A stretch of 64,000 bases of DNA, taken from the NCBI RefSeq assembly GCF_030272615.1, contig NC_081414.1:235701733-235765732 (forward strand), read 5' to 3'. Made by a program: the position numbers and the translations under genes. Shown here piece by piece: positions 12,637 to 23,529 of the stretch (the first letter of the stretch is position 1; each line of letters begins with the position of its first letter). Below the pieces are notes generated by a model. The model was not told the DNA's origin. It made no database searches and saw nothing but the letters and a program-made list of their open reading frames with translations. Source of the DNA: Cryptomeria japonica. Taxonomy: Eukaryota; Streptophyta; Pinopsida; Cupressales; Cupressaceae.

Positions 12637-12658
12637 AATTGGATATCCGATTTTTGTA
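12637..12658 (-). repeat. Right inverted end of the foldback-like element
   Basis: The complement reads TACAAAAATCGGATATCC plus AATT, matching 8618-8639 at 20 of 22 positions. Beyond it the sequence becomes ordinary AT-rich DNA. Confidence 0.6.
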
Positions 12659-12660
12659 GT

Positions 12661-13490
12661 CAAATTTTCAAATTTCAAATTTCGTCTCGGGAATGCTTTG
12701 GTATTTGGATTGGAAGTGACAAGCCTGGAAAGTCAACTGAAAAAACGTGTTTTTTAGTATTCCTTGATTTTCCAAACTTTACACTGGTGGCTGATGACTT
12801 TTTTTGTAGCCAAAATTGATAAAATGAAAAGGGTTTTTTAAGGATGTTCCAAGATTTCCAACAATATAAGGCTTGTCTTATTTCGACTTTAATAAATAGT
12901 TATTATTTATTTTCTAATTGAATTCTGACAATAGTCTTGATTGATATACTGATTGAAAAACACTCATAACTTTCAAACGGTATAACATTTTTTGAATCTG
13001 AAAAATGCATCACATCCTATGCTTTGTCTACTATAGGGAAAAAATTTTAAAAATTAAATTTCATAAGGTTTTGACCAAGTTAAGGTGGTCAAACGTAGGA
13101 GTTTCTGAATTTCTGAAAAGTTGTAGTAAAAAATTCATAAATAATTATTTACTTTATAAAAAATTAAAACAAAATATGTGTCACATCCGGACATGAGTCT
13201 ATTACTTATATTATAAATATTATAAAAAATTATTATGATTTGATTGTGATTAGGGTGGTCAAACATACATCTACTTCTTATTTTTTCCTGAAATTTTAGT
13301 ACCACTGCATTGAAATTTGAAATTTTCATCAAATAGGATATTTTTTTTCCAAAAAACAACTAGTAGTTTAGAAACTACATTCAATTTTCTATATATTCTC
13401 TTCTTACATATTTTAAAAATAATGTTCACAACTTATTCAAATTTTCATGTCAAGTTGCATAACTCTGATTTTTTGAAATTTCATTGCCAC
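12661..13490. other. AT-rich non-coding stretch
   Basis: No coding, RNA or repeat signal recognised. Short open frames lack any familiar motif. It ends where the truncated integrase of the Athila-like element begins. Confidence 0.6.
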
Positions 13491-13494
13491 TTAA

Positions 13495-15300
13495 GGCCCT
13501 GTTTTGGCACACCATGATCCTGCACATACCCCCTCTCCAACATATCTTCTCATAACTTGGTCAGGTCCATTATAAAATAAACAATCAGCAATCCATGAGA
13601 AATTAAAGCTTTTCTCAACTAACAGTCTTCTTTCTTTAGGAGAAAAATGAATTGGCATCTTATTAGCAACTAAATAATTTGCAATATTAGCATACCAGGG
13701 AGTGTGTGCTTTTATCAAGAACAAATGTTCATTTGGAAAAGCATCATCTATGGCTGCAAGATCATCCTGCAATTGAAGCTCAGAAAGATAATCTACAACT
13801 ACATTGGATTTACCTAGTTTATCAACAACTATAATGTCAAATTCTTGCATCAATAGTAACCAGCAAGCTAATATTCTTGTAATTGAAGATTTGTTCATGA
13901 GATCTGATTGTTGTATGATCAGTGTGCACAAATATCAAATATCTTGTTATATAATGCTTGAATTTGTTGAGTGCATATATAACTGCTAACATCTCCTTTT
14001 CGATGACAGTATAATTAAGCTCAGGCCCCTGCATATTCTTGCTAATGAAATAAATTGCATTCTCCAAATTGTCAATCTTTTATCCCAAATTTTCTCCTAT
14101 GGCATAATCGAATGCATCTATATGAATATGAAAAGGTAAGGACCAGTTCAGACCCTTGAGCACTGGTGCTTGAGTCAATGCATGTTTGAGCTTCAAGAAA
14201 GCATCATTGCATGAGGAAGTGCAATTAAATTCCATATCCTTGGTCAAAAGAGAATATAAAGGTCCTGCAATTTTTCTGAAATCCTTGATAAACCTCCTAT
14301 AATATCCAGCATGACCAAGGAAACTTCTGACATCCTTTTGCTTTATAGGTGCAGGGAGGTTTTGAATGACTTTTATTTTTGTTGGGTCAACTTTTATTCT
14401 ATTTATAGAGATATGATGATCAAGAACTATACCTTCCTGCATCATCATGAAGCACTTTTCATTGTTCAATGATAAATTGTAGTCTTCACACCGCTGTAAA
14501 ATTTTCTTCAGATTCTTCAATGCCTCTTCAAATTCTGAACCATAGGTGGTAAAATCATCCATATAGATCTCCATGTTGTCCTGGGAAATATCTGAAAATA
14601 TGCTTATCACTGCTCTTTGAAAAGTAGTTGGAGCATAACATAATCCAAAAGGAAGAACATAATATGCATATGCTCCCCAAGGACAAGTAAATGTAGTCTT
14701 TTCCTGATCCTCGGGAGCAATTTGAATCTGGTTTTAGCCACCGAATCCATCCAGGAATGAGAATTATTGCTTCCCTGCCAAGGAATCTAATACCTAATCC
14801 ACAAATGGTAATGGAAAATGATCCTTCCTGGTTGCTAAATTCAAAGCCCTATAATCCACACATACCTGTCATTTACCTTCTTTTTTTGGAACTATGACTA
14901 GAGGTGACACCCATTGACTATTCGATATAGGATAGATAAATCCAACATTTAATAATTTTTGCAACTCTTCTTTAACTATTTCTCTTAATGCATGATTAAT
15001 TCTTCTCTATGGCTGTCTAAGTGGTCTACAGTCCTCTTTTATGTAGATATGGTGGGTACAAACTATAGGATCAATTCCATGCATGTCTTTGTAATCCCAT
15101 GCAAAAGCGTGTTGATGACATTTAAGCAAGTCAACCAGTGTTATTCTTTGAGTCCCTATGAGTTGATTGTTGATATTCAAATATTTGTTTAGATCAACTT
15201 CCACTTTGTCAGTAAGATCAACCTGAGATGCTTCAGAAAGATGAGAAGTACAGACTTCCTTCGGCAACAGGGTACATGTAGTATATCAGTGGCTGCAGTA
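13495..15300 (-). pseudogene. pol: Gypsy reverse transcriptase, RNase H and partial integrase
   Basis: From 15300 downward: the RT entry region (HQHAFAWDYKDMHGID near 15100), LPFGLCYAP near 14650, the active-site motif EIYMDDFTTYG near 14560, then the LNNEKC and DVRSFLGHAGYYRRFI motifs to about 14290. RNase H follows (ELNYTVIEKEMLAVIYALNKF near 14000, HTDHTT near 13930), then the linker and integrase start (FYNGPDQVMRRYV near 13540). Several stops and shifts (near 14075, 13835, 14740 and others) make it non-functional. The reading diverges from integrase just after MRRYV, marking the truncation. It would have copied element RNA to DNA in cytoplasmic particles. Confidence 0.85.
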
Positions 15301-15616
15301 AAATCTAATGCTGGAATATTTGATACTAACTCCTGCGATTACTGCTCTTATCTTAACTGATTTGTAAGAATTTTATAGAGAATTGAATTATCATCATGAA
15401 GTTGAATGAATGGTTCACTATTAATCATCATAAGATGATTGACAGAGTTGACTCCTTCCTCAAATTCTTCTCCCATGTTAGGCCAAACGACTTGCTATTG
15501 ATCAAGTTGGGGTTGAGAAGGAGAATACAGAGCCAAAGTTTTGGTAGTATTTCCATCTGAAATAGTCATATCTCCTAACCGACATCCAATATATGCATCA
15601 GTTGTAGCAAGCCAAT

Positions 15617-16670
15617 TGTTGTTATTTTGGTATGGTTTTGTCATTGATGTCAACACCTGCTAACACACCTACTTTGAAGATCCAACAACATTCACTGGCA
15701 ATCAGTAAATGCTCAAACAATCACCGGTATATAGTTAACCGGCAAGATATAATGTTCACCGGTACATGCAATGACATGGAAGACACTTGGTAATGTCGAA
15801 GACATCATGTGGACACTTTTCTTTGAAGTAATATCATTGGTATATTCTTATTTGCATATTTGCTTTCACCGGCAAATAGGTCCAGGTTATCTAGGGTTAC
15901 ACCGGCAGGTTTATCTTTTCCAAATCAGCATGGCACGCTATGGAGATGATTTATTATTGTTGTAAATGCATTAAGCCGACATGTTCAATCGGTTATTGCA
16001 TCGGATATTGTATTATTTGTAAAATGTTTTATTGTAATATCTTGTAGAGCTGACCTACTAAAATTGGTCTTAGGGTATGGTATAAATGTAAGATCTTATT
16101 TGTAAGATCAAGTGTGGAATGTGAAAAAAGATTTAAGGAAGGGTATATGCGAGATCAAGCAAAGATATACACGAAGACATCATTTGAAGGAAAAGTTAGG
16201 TTTTTGAAAAAGCATATCAGCATTACACCGATACTGAATCCAGCATATGAAGATGTTATTTTGTGCAGTACATTCTCATTGGATTTAACCATCCAACTGT
16301 AGTCAGTGTGACTCCCATTTGTGTTTGAGCAGTGAGCTCTAGGCTGTTGGCCTTTCTGCATGTGCAGACCCCTCTTTGTACACTTACTATCTGCAGTAGT
16401 ATCATCTGATTGTGGGTAAGGTTTCCCACCATGGTTTTTCCCCTTACAGGGTTTCCACGTACAAATATCTGTGTCATGTGTTGTGGTTGACTTTGTGTTC
16501 ATGTTTCATGCATTAATTCTTACCGGTACAACATTTCGTGTTAACATTGTTTACCGGCACAATTAATTGTCTTACCAATATTAAGCATTAAGTTGGTTAA
16601 TAAGATTTTGGTTTGAATTTATTAGACAATTGATTCACCCCCCCCCTCTCAGTTGTCCCCGGGACCTACA
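15617..16670 (+). mobile_element. Solo LTR inserted in the Athila-like pol
   Basis: Starts TGTTGTTATTTTGG and ends GGGACCTACA, the TG...CA ends of an LTR. CCAA flanks it on both sides (15612-15615 and 16671-16674). Removing it restores the gypsy reading from GRPW to LATTDAY. A TATA-like TATAAATG at 16081 suggests plus orientation. Repeated ACCGG motifs occur near both ends, and CACCCCCCCCCTCTCAG lies near the 3' end. No internal domain is present. I infer recombination between the two LTRs of a former complete element. Confidence 0.8.
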
Positions 16671-16671
16671 C

Positions 16672-17150
16672 CAAGGTCTTCCCAAAATAACTGGATATCC
16701 TCCCAATATTGCTTTAGGAGACATGATCATAAAATCTGTAGGATATTCCCAAGAATCCAAAGTAACAACTACATCTTCAATCATACCATCAGGCCTTACT
16801 ATGTAACTGTCAGCAAGCTGCAGGACTGTAGGTGTAGGTTTGAGTCTGGTTATGTCAAGTTTCTGCATAACATCACTTGTCATTACATTGATGGCTGCTC
16901 CCAAATCTATTAAAGCATTCTTTATCTGAGTGTCATTGATGACTATTTTCACAACAGGGCTATCAGGATCAGTATATTTAGGAATTGAAACCTTCCCTAA
17001 CATAATATCAGCCAATTGACCCATTACATGCACTGTTTGCGGATCCTTTTTCTTTCTACCAAGTTTCTTTAAACATGCCTCCTTAATTGCAATAGGGACA
17101 TCCTTAATAGCTTGTAACAATGGAATTTTAACACATATGTGTTTCAGCTA
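16672..17150 (-). pseudogene. pro: Gypsy aspartic protease domain
   Basis: The frame reads VKIVINDTQIKNALIDLGAA with the catalytic-type motif DLGA. It continues INVMTSDVMQKL, a flap-like region, and PVILGRPW at the solo LTR junction. DLGA in place of DSGA is usual in Athila-like proteases. An upstream basic segment (KKLGRKKK) links it to Gag. A stop near 17125-17150 and another near 17170 break the join with Gag. Confidence 0.8.
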
Positions 17151-17189
17151 ATCTATGATATCAAAACTTAGTTCCTCTTCCTATAGAAT

Positions 17190-17823
17190 CTCTTTAGCTT
17201 GCAACCTCTAAGGAAATGGGGGTATTTGTTGATTTTGAGGTATTTGGGTTGCTGGACTAGAGATTTCTTGTTCCTTTTGTATCTCAGTTATAACTGGTGG
17301 AGACGGGTTGGGTAAAGTTGTCTCAGATCTTAGGTGAATATCACTTATAGAAAGAGAATAAGTTGGGTATTGATTAGGATCAGCTAAATAAACTTGTTCT
17401 TGTTGTTGAGGCTTGCTATTAGGATTTGGTATTGGTTGAGTGGGCAACTATGTAGGTTTAGGTGGAACAGTATTGGCTGCAGGAGGAGGCATTATTGCAG
17501 GTGGTTGTGGTTGTTGCATAGGTTGTTGATAACTAGATGACTGATTTGCCCATGGCTGACCTCCTCTCCATTAAGGGGTAGGTTGCCAATTCCCTTGGAA
17601 TTGTTGCCATGGTCCCTGAGGTTGAGACCAATTTCCTTGTGGCTGCTGCCACTATGGAGTTTGATTGGCAAAATTTTGCTCTTGGCCATGAGGATTATAC
17701 CAATTTTGATAATTTCCAAAATTTTGAGCATATGGAGATTTCCATTGATTATTTTGTGCGTAGGAATTTCCACTATAACTAGAAAAAGAAAGTGGATCAA
17801 GAGGCATACCTTGTCTTGAAAAA
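17190..17823 (-). pseudogene. gag: Gag C-terminal part, Gln/Pro/Asn-rich
   Basis: One minus frame, with a few stops, reads a low-complexity tail rich in Gln, Trp, Pro and Asn (NFGNYQNWYNPHGQEQ, QPQGPWQQFQGNWQP), followed by PTQPIPNPNSKPQQQEQ and PPVITEIQKEQEISSP. This resembles the C-terminus of gypsy Gag. The N-terminal Gag is absent: the coding sequence abuts tRNA-like sequence at 17824, so a deletion joined leader to distal Gag. Confidence 0.65.
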
Positions 17824-17876
17824 TATTCCCGCCTGTCACGCGGGTGACCCGAGTTCGATCTCCGACAACGACACCA
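17824..17876 (+). other. tRNA-Asp(GUC)-derived primer-binding region
   Basis: 53 bases match the 3' part of plant tRNA-Asp, starting just before the anticodon stem. They include anticodon loop CCTGTCACG, variable region, T arm (GAGTTCGATCTC) and the terminal CCA. About five mismatches are visible from memory of the tRNA, all G-to-A or C-to-T. On the minus strand this lies four bases after the LTR, exactly where the primer-binding site belongs (TGGTGTCGTTGTCGG). A normal site copies only about 12-18 tRNA bases, so this one is much longer. The 5' half of the tRNA is absent, so it is not a tRNA gene. Confidence 0.8.
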
Positions 17877-17880
17877 AAAA

Positions 17881-19095
17881 TGTTTGCTTCGCCAATAGGA
17901 ACAATAACTATAGCTAAAGTCTCAACCCAAAGTTTTTACATTCACTCTGTGAAGTTATTATCTCCATAACTAAAGTTCATTTGTTTATCAACCTAGGGAC
18001 TATTACTTGAAATGGGTCTACACTATATATGCACTAAGTTTTCCTGCAATAGCTATTCTGCATTACTGCAGCAACTAAACCTATTTGAAATAAGCAAGTA
18101 AGAATTATAACAAGTGAATGGTTACAGGAAAACTCTACATTAACATAAAAACCAATTAAAGAACTATTAACTAAGTCCAAAGCTGACAAACAGGAATTAC
18201 TCTGTTTGCTTTGGCTACAGGAACAGTCACAGGATCTGTTTCCAGTGGCTACAGGAATAGTCAATTGCCAGAATGCCTACTGTAGCAGAAAGGGAAATTA
18301 AATTCAACAAATGCATAGGAATACTCACCAAGTGGGCCCCCTTGGATGAGTGTATCCAGGCTTCCAAAGATAACTCTAAATACTTAAAATAGCATCACTT
18401 TATTCATTGTTTTTCAAAGGTTGATACAACACACATAATGAAAGAAAGCTAAAAATACTCTACAACTTTATTTCTAAATATTTTGTCTCTCTTTTCTAAC
18501 CTCTGAGAAGAGGTGCAGACTCTTATTTAAAAGAAAACTATAACAACTTCCTACAATCTAGGTCACGCTAATTAAATGAGGCAGAGAACATTTATGATAG
18601 AGAACAGATAGAGTTAATCCACTGAAAACGTGGATGTCTACTAAACCACAGCCAAGAATATAGCATGGTGGTATTACAAGATTGATGTTTACTGAAGACA
18701 GACATAAATGAGTCTTGTGTGCCTTGCTATTCCTTTGCCGCTCCTTACGCCCATTATTCTCTTTGTTGTTTTGAACTTTTAACTGCCCCTTGAATATCTC
18801 TAACTGCCTTCATGACGTGACACAATAACCGCCTCTTTAGCATCCTATTTATTCCTGCAATTTAAAAGATAGAACATACAAGAACACACATATATCTATT
18901 TTAATTAATCATAACACTTATACATTTTACACATGATATCACCTATGATAATCTGCATGGCAACATGAATATTACACATGGCAACAAGAATAATAGGTCA
19001 AAACAAAACAGGAGTTAATGGGTTTTGTTAACATCTAGAATACATATAGTCAAACCCTAATACATCATTACTACCCCATTATACAAGTTAAAACA
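17881..19095 (-). repeat. 5' LTR of the Athila-like element
   Basis: On the plus strand it runs from TGTTTGCTTCG to GTTAAAACA, with short inverted ends TGTTT/AAACA. It lies four bases from the primer-binding region. A minus-strand TATA-like TTAAATAAGA at about 18530-18521 is followed by a C/T-rich start region, consistent with an LTR promoter. No partner LTR is in the window because the 3' end of the element is lost. Confidence 0.75.
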
Positions 19096-19139
19096 TGGCA
19101 AAAACTTATGAGTTTTAGGAATAAAGGAGCTAATATCTC

Positions 19140-19957
19140 AACTCATCATTCATTATCATTGCAACAGAGTATTTCACCAAGTGGATTGAAGCAGTCCCGA
19201 TGACCACTGTAACTAGAAAACAGATATCATCATTCATTCTCAATTATCTCATTTGCAGGTATGGTATTCCGAGTTCCATCATCACAAACAATGGGCATCC
19301 TTTCAAGAATCAAGATGTGCAAAAGCTATGTGAACGATTCAAAATCCAACATCGCTTCTCCACACCATACTACCCACAGGGGAATGGTCAAGCGGAGGCA
19401 TCAAATAAAACAATCCTGAAAAATCCTCAAGAAAATAGTAAATGATGAGGGCAAGGATTGGCATGTACAACTCAATTTGGCACTCTGAGCATACAGGACT
19501 AGTATATAGACACCTACAGGGGCTATGCCATATTCATTGGTGTATGGTTCAGAAGCAATTCTACCTCTTGAGGTAGAGATCCCATCTCTCCTATTATCTT
19601 TGAAGGACCTCATACCAGATCAGGAATATCAAGCAAATAGGTTGCATGAACTAGAGCTTCTTGATGAAAAAATGACAACATGCCTATGACCATCTCAAGG
19701 CATATCAGTAGTATATGTCCAGAAGTTATAATCACAAAGTCATCCCAAGGGATTTCAAAGTCGGTGATCTCGTACTAAAGGAAAATCTCAGAAATCAGCA
19801 AGATCAAGAAAAGAAGGGGAAGTTTGAACCTAACTGGTTGGGTCGCCTTTGTCATCATATCAGCCTATGGATCAAGAGCATATCAATTGTCAACTTTAGA
19901 AGGAGACGTGCTTGACGAACCAACCAATGACATCCATCTGAAGAAATTCTACACTTG
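19140..19957 (+). pseudogene. int: Gypsy (Tat-like) integrase, C-terminal part
   Basis: Reads ATEYFTKWIEAVP, then YGIPSSIITNNGHPF, FSTPYYPQGNGQAEASNK, TPTGAMPYSLVYGSEAILPL, KVIPRDFKVGDLVL, GKFEPNWLG and AYQLSTLEGDVLDEP, ending at a stop at 19957. The catalytic Glu of the D-D-E triad (GQAEASNK) is present. The second Asp is replaced by Asn (ITNNG instead of ITDNG), which would kill activity. Frameshifts near 19430-19450 and 19830 and stops near 19690 confirm a pseudogene. The wording of the C-terminal motifs is typical of Tat-group elements. Confidence 0.85.
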
Positions 19958-20863
19958 AGTCGTCCAATGTACGGAAAAAAAAAAGTGCAATAAAAACAAA
20001 TAGTGAAAACCTGGCAACAAGTGCTATTTGTGAGAGAACGACTCCTCTATCTATCGGTACTCATATCTTTTGATCTATCTAGTCTCAGCTAATAGCCATC
20101 ACCATCACACTTGTACACACAACATTATCTTGGACATACCTTAGCATAGTCAATGTCCTTGATTATCTAAAAACAATTATACCTATCATATCCCACCATG
20201 GCTTGGTGATCAACATATACATCCACATCGATAAATATATGTGACTAGGGACAACATTCTTCTCACTGTAGCATTACAACAACAAACAAACCAATATTGC
20301 AGCATACTAGAGAGCTAATGTCAACAACTGCTCATCAGGCTAGAAAACAAGACCACTATCCAACTACAACTTTAACACACACATGATGGATAATTTTCTA
20401 AATTATGATTTATTTACATTTTATCATCAAGTTTTGACTATTTTGTATCTTAAATTTCTGAATCATTAGATCTCCTGAGCTACTCAAGGATGCATTGAGC
20501 TAGAGAAGCAACGAAGAAATCTAATATTTTTTGGTTTTCTATTTGTGAGGCGATCATTCGTAAGGTACAAATTTGTCTCAAGACATGATTCAAAACATAT
20601 CATTGAAGACATTTTCCACTTTGCACATACAAATGGTTAACTCTTGTCTGGTTTACACAAGCAACATTCAAGTCATCTTAGTTCAATTATACCTCGATGC
20701 TTGTGCTGCCTTGCAGTATCACACATCCATGTAAGTTATACTCAGGTCGTTATGGTTCAATTATAGCATGATGCTTGTATCAACTTTCAACATATCAAAA
20801 GCTCAATGATGACAAAATGAACACAAGCAAGTGACTAAATGGGAATGACAATGACATAATTAA

Positions 20864-21050
20864 AGAATCATTTAGCTGCACATCATTTGCATATCATTTT
20901 AAATCTTACATTTAGCTGCATATCATCTTAATCTTGTATTTAGTTGCATATCGTGTTAAATCTTGCATTTAGTTGCATATCATTTTAAAACATGCATTTA
21001 GTTGCATATCATGTTAAATCTTGCATTTAGTTGCATTTCATCTTGCATTA
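20864..21050 (+). repeat. About 31-bp minisatellite (GCATTTAGTTGCATATCAT)
   Basis: Five to six imperfect copies of a unit containing TTTAGTTGCATATCAT followed by GTTAAATCTTGCA. Copies vary at a few positions (AGCTGC/AGTTGC). Confidence 0.8.
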
Positions 21051-21341
21051 GTATCACATCATTATCATTATCATACATCATTATTTTCAAGATACATCTC
21101 ACATCATTATCATTACCATACATCTCATTTTCAAGATACATCTCATAAATCAAAGTAATCAATGCAGTACAACATCACATTCTCACTCATCATGAATCAT
21201 ACATTCACATCAAAATCAAAATCAAGAGCATTATCGTCTAAGCATCAAATCATCCTCATAGAATCGTCATATCAAAACATAATGCATATCATAACTCAAT
21301 CATCATCAATAAACACATCACATGAGGATCAAAGAAAATCA

Positions 21342-21344
21342 GTG

Positions 21345-21391
<47 letters not shown>
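21342..21391. repeat. (AT)n microsatellite
   Basis: About 45 bases of uninterrupted ATATAT. Confidence 0.95.
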
Positions 21392-21395
<4 letters not shown>

Positions 21396-21489
21396 AAAAA
21401 TGGTCGAAATGTACAAGGGATATCATGTTTGTCAAAATACAACAAAGTGATCAAAAACAACAAAGATAGGTCTTTCAGGTATGACTATC

Positions 21490-23420
21490 TCCTGAGGTAG
21501 ACGGTCTAGGAGTCAATGTCCCAGATCCTGGATCTCCACCAGGTGGATCACGTCGGGAAGGTCCCGTAACTCCTCTACTCTCTGTCCTCGTATGACAGCT
21601 GCCGGATCGACTAGATGCCACTGCAACATAGCTAGGAGCTTTGTGAGCTCGAGGGATGACCTCCTCTTATAGACGCCTATAATACTCTGCCTCATTGGCC
21701 GAGTATTGTATCTTAGCATGTCTAGAACTAGGGCACCAGTCGTCACTTTCTCCAACCTGTCAGCAAGATCCTTTGCTCAACCCTGGCACTCTGTCTCTGT
21801 ATCCCACTCTGTGATAACCTACAAAATCTAGCATTGCTGCACTAACACCTGTGCCTACAGCTCTTGCACCAAGACCTGTAGCACCTAATCTGTGAATCTT
21901 GTTGATGGGTAGGCACCCGAATCTCAATGGGTACCTGTATCATGGTCCCACCCACACGTGTCCCTGCTCGAGGCACCGATAGAGGTATAACATCAGATCT
22001 CCTCCTCTAGGCAGGCCGCCTATCATCCTCTATACCACCCATCGTAGCTAGCATCACACCTACTCTACCAATCCCACCAGCACCAAGAATGAGACCTCTC
22101 CCCCTATCTCTGACCCCTCTTCCCCTATCTCCACCCCCTCTCCCTCCTCCTCCACCACCTCCACCACCATCTCCACCTCCCTCTCCTACCTCCTCTCCCT
22201 CCTCATCTCTCCATCTGACTCCCCCTCACCCCTGTGGCTGCTAATCCTCATCATCATCAAAAGCAAGCAGCAGCTCTATTGGATCAGATATATATGCCAC
22301 TGCATATGCCACAAAGTAAGCTAAAAACTCCTCTGTCATCCCAACATCCACAATCGCAACCCCATAATCCCAGATTTATCCTGCCAGCGACATATACTCC
22401 TCAACCGCTGCTATGCTATCTAGAGTAGCTCCCCACTTCGGCACATCTTGTCGCTAGCGAGCACATAAACAGGCTCCCTATGGCATCCCTTGTTGTCTAC
22501 CATATTGTCCTTGAACATGACTATGCAAGAATCGCTCAATAATAAAGGGCATCCGCCCAATTAGACACCTCGACATTTATACATAGGGCATCTCTAGCTC
22601 GTCCTCTGCCGACACCTTACAATCCATATACAATCTCCAAATAACCATATTGATATCATCTAGTGCCCTCCGCCAATGCTCTAGTTTGCCTAGCTTACGC
22701 TAGACAACCACATCTATGTACCCATAAGCATAAGCCCGACCAACTGGCATATCCTTATCTACAAGCGGTCTCGACATGGGAATATTCTCCCAAGCCCACA
22801 CCTATAACAATGTCACCCCAGTTGATAAGCTAGTATATCCCAGATATACCACTTGGTGAAGCTCTCTGTATAGATGGGCCAACATACAGGACCCCCACGC
22901 AAACCTGCATCCTTGCGTCACCGTGTCCTCTAGCACCAACCCCATCCAAAGGCTAGTCCCTTCAACCTACGATCGGGACACAAAAATCCACCAATGAAAC
23001 CTGCTAATACTAATGGCAGCGAAGCGTAACCTAAATCCAAAAACTCTTGCCACAAAATCTCATACCCACTAATCCCATCATCCTGGAAGATGCAGTGGAG
23101 AGCCTTTGTCCCACCTTCCTTAGTCTGCTCATAAGGTAACAGAGCCCCCAACCACAGGAATCCGTAGAATCCGATAACAGTCCCCAGGCGTGACTATCAT
23201 CTCGCCAGTTGCCAAGTGAAAGGTGTTCATATCACTGTGCCACCTCTCTTCCAATGCTGTCAATAAACCCCAGTTAATGATATATCGAGGCATGTCTAAT
23301 AAGGAGGACAACCCACATCTCTCAATAATATCTTTGTCATCCTATGACAAACGTGGAATCAGTGTCCATGGCCTTGGAAAACGCTCTTGAGACTGGAGCA
23401 CGCCAAGCTCTGCCTGCAAA
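21490..23420 (-). pseudogene. Plant mobile domain (PMD) protein, antisense in gypsy element
   Basis: Reading down from 23420: an exon-like start after TTGCAG (AELGVLQSQERFPRP), then LDMPRYIINWGLLTALEERWHSDMNTFHL, GEMIVTPGDCYRILRIPVVG and GGTKALHCIFQDDGISGY. LDLGYASLPLVLAGFIGGFL, a segment with LHQVVYLGYTSLSTGV, and WRRALDDINMVIWRLYMDC follow. This order is that of the plant mobile domain (related to MAIN/MAIL proteins). A Gly/Asp/Arg-rich tail is encoded by the C/T-rich block 22080-22220, then a last segment near 21520-21755. Breaks: a shift at about 23140, and stops near 23345, 22798, 22708 and 22580. PMD genes are known from plant Ty3/gypsy and MULE transposons; orientation opposite to pol fits the antisense ORFs of Tat elements. 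Its role for the element is unknown. Confidence 0.75.
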
Positions 23421-23529
23421 TCAACAAGTATCCATCATCAGTTCCCAAATCCATCTGATATATCAAATCAAAGCCAAATCAACTTGAAACAATGAAGCAT
23501 CTCAAGAACACATCATAAACATATTCACA

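Larger units (their letters stand above)
8618..12658. mobile_element. Foldback-like palindromic element
   Basis: The left end (8618-8639) and the complement of the right end (12637-12658) share TACAAAAATCGGATATCC and match at 20 of 22 bases. Inside the left end comes purine-rich (GA)n, then a minisatellite, then pyrimidine-rich (CT)n inside the right end. The two halves are therefore complementary in order as well as in ends. Within the minisatellite, higher-order phrases run mostly forward in the left part and mostly reversed in the right part. This matches the architecture known for foldback elements, whose long inverted arms are built of tandem repeats. No protein gene lies inside. Confidence 0.6.
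13491..19095 (-). mobile_element. Athila-like Ty3/gypsy element, truncated in integrase
   Basis: Reading down the minus strand: LTR (19095-17881), primer-binding region with tRNA-Asp similarity, Gag C-terminus, protease, RT, RNase H and the first part of integrase, ending near 13,495. Domain order is that of Ty3/gypsy. The protease motif IDLGA, the RT motif YMDDF and a tRNA-Asp primer site are known traits of the Athila group. The N-terminal Gag and everything after early integrase are missing. A solo LTR (15617-16670) has jumped into the protease-RT region. The element sits directly against the integrase of a plus-strand Tat-like element at 19,140, suggesting it landed inside that element. 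Confidence 0.8.
19958..21489. other. Retrotransposon spacer between pol and antisense ORF
   Basis: Non-coding sequence with CA/AT-rich composition, holding the minisatellite at 20864-21050, a CATCATTATCATTA-type direct repeat at 21055-21150 and an (AT)n run. No gene recognised. Confidence 0.6.

Noticed and set aside
17824-17876. Functional tRNA-Asp gene
   Set aside because: The 5' acceptor strand and D arm are absent, and the position four bases from an LTR fits a primer-binding region.
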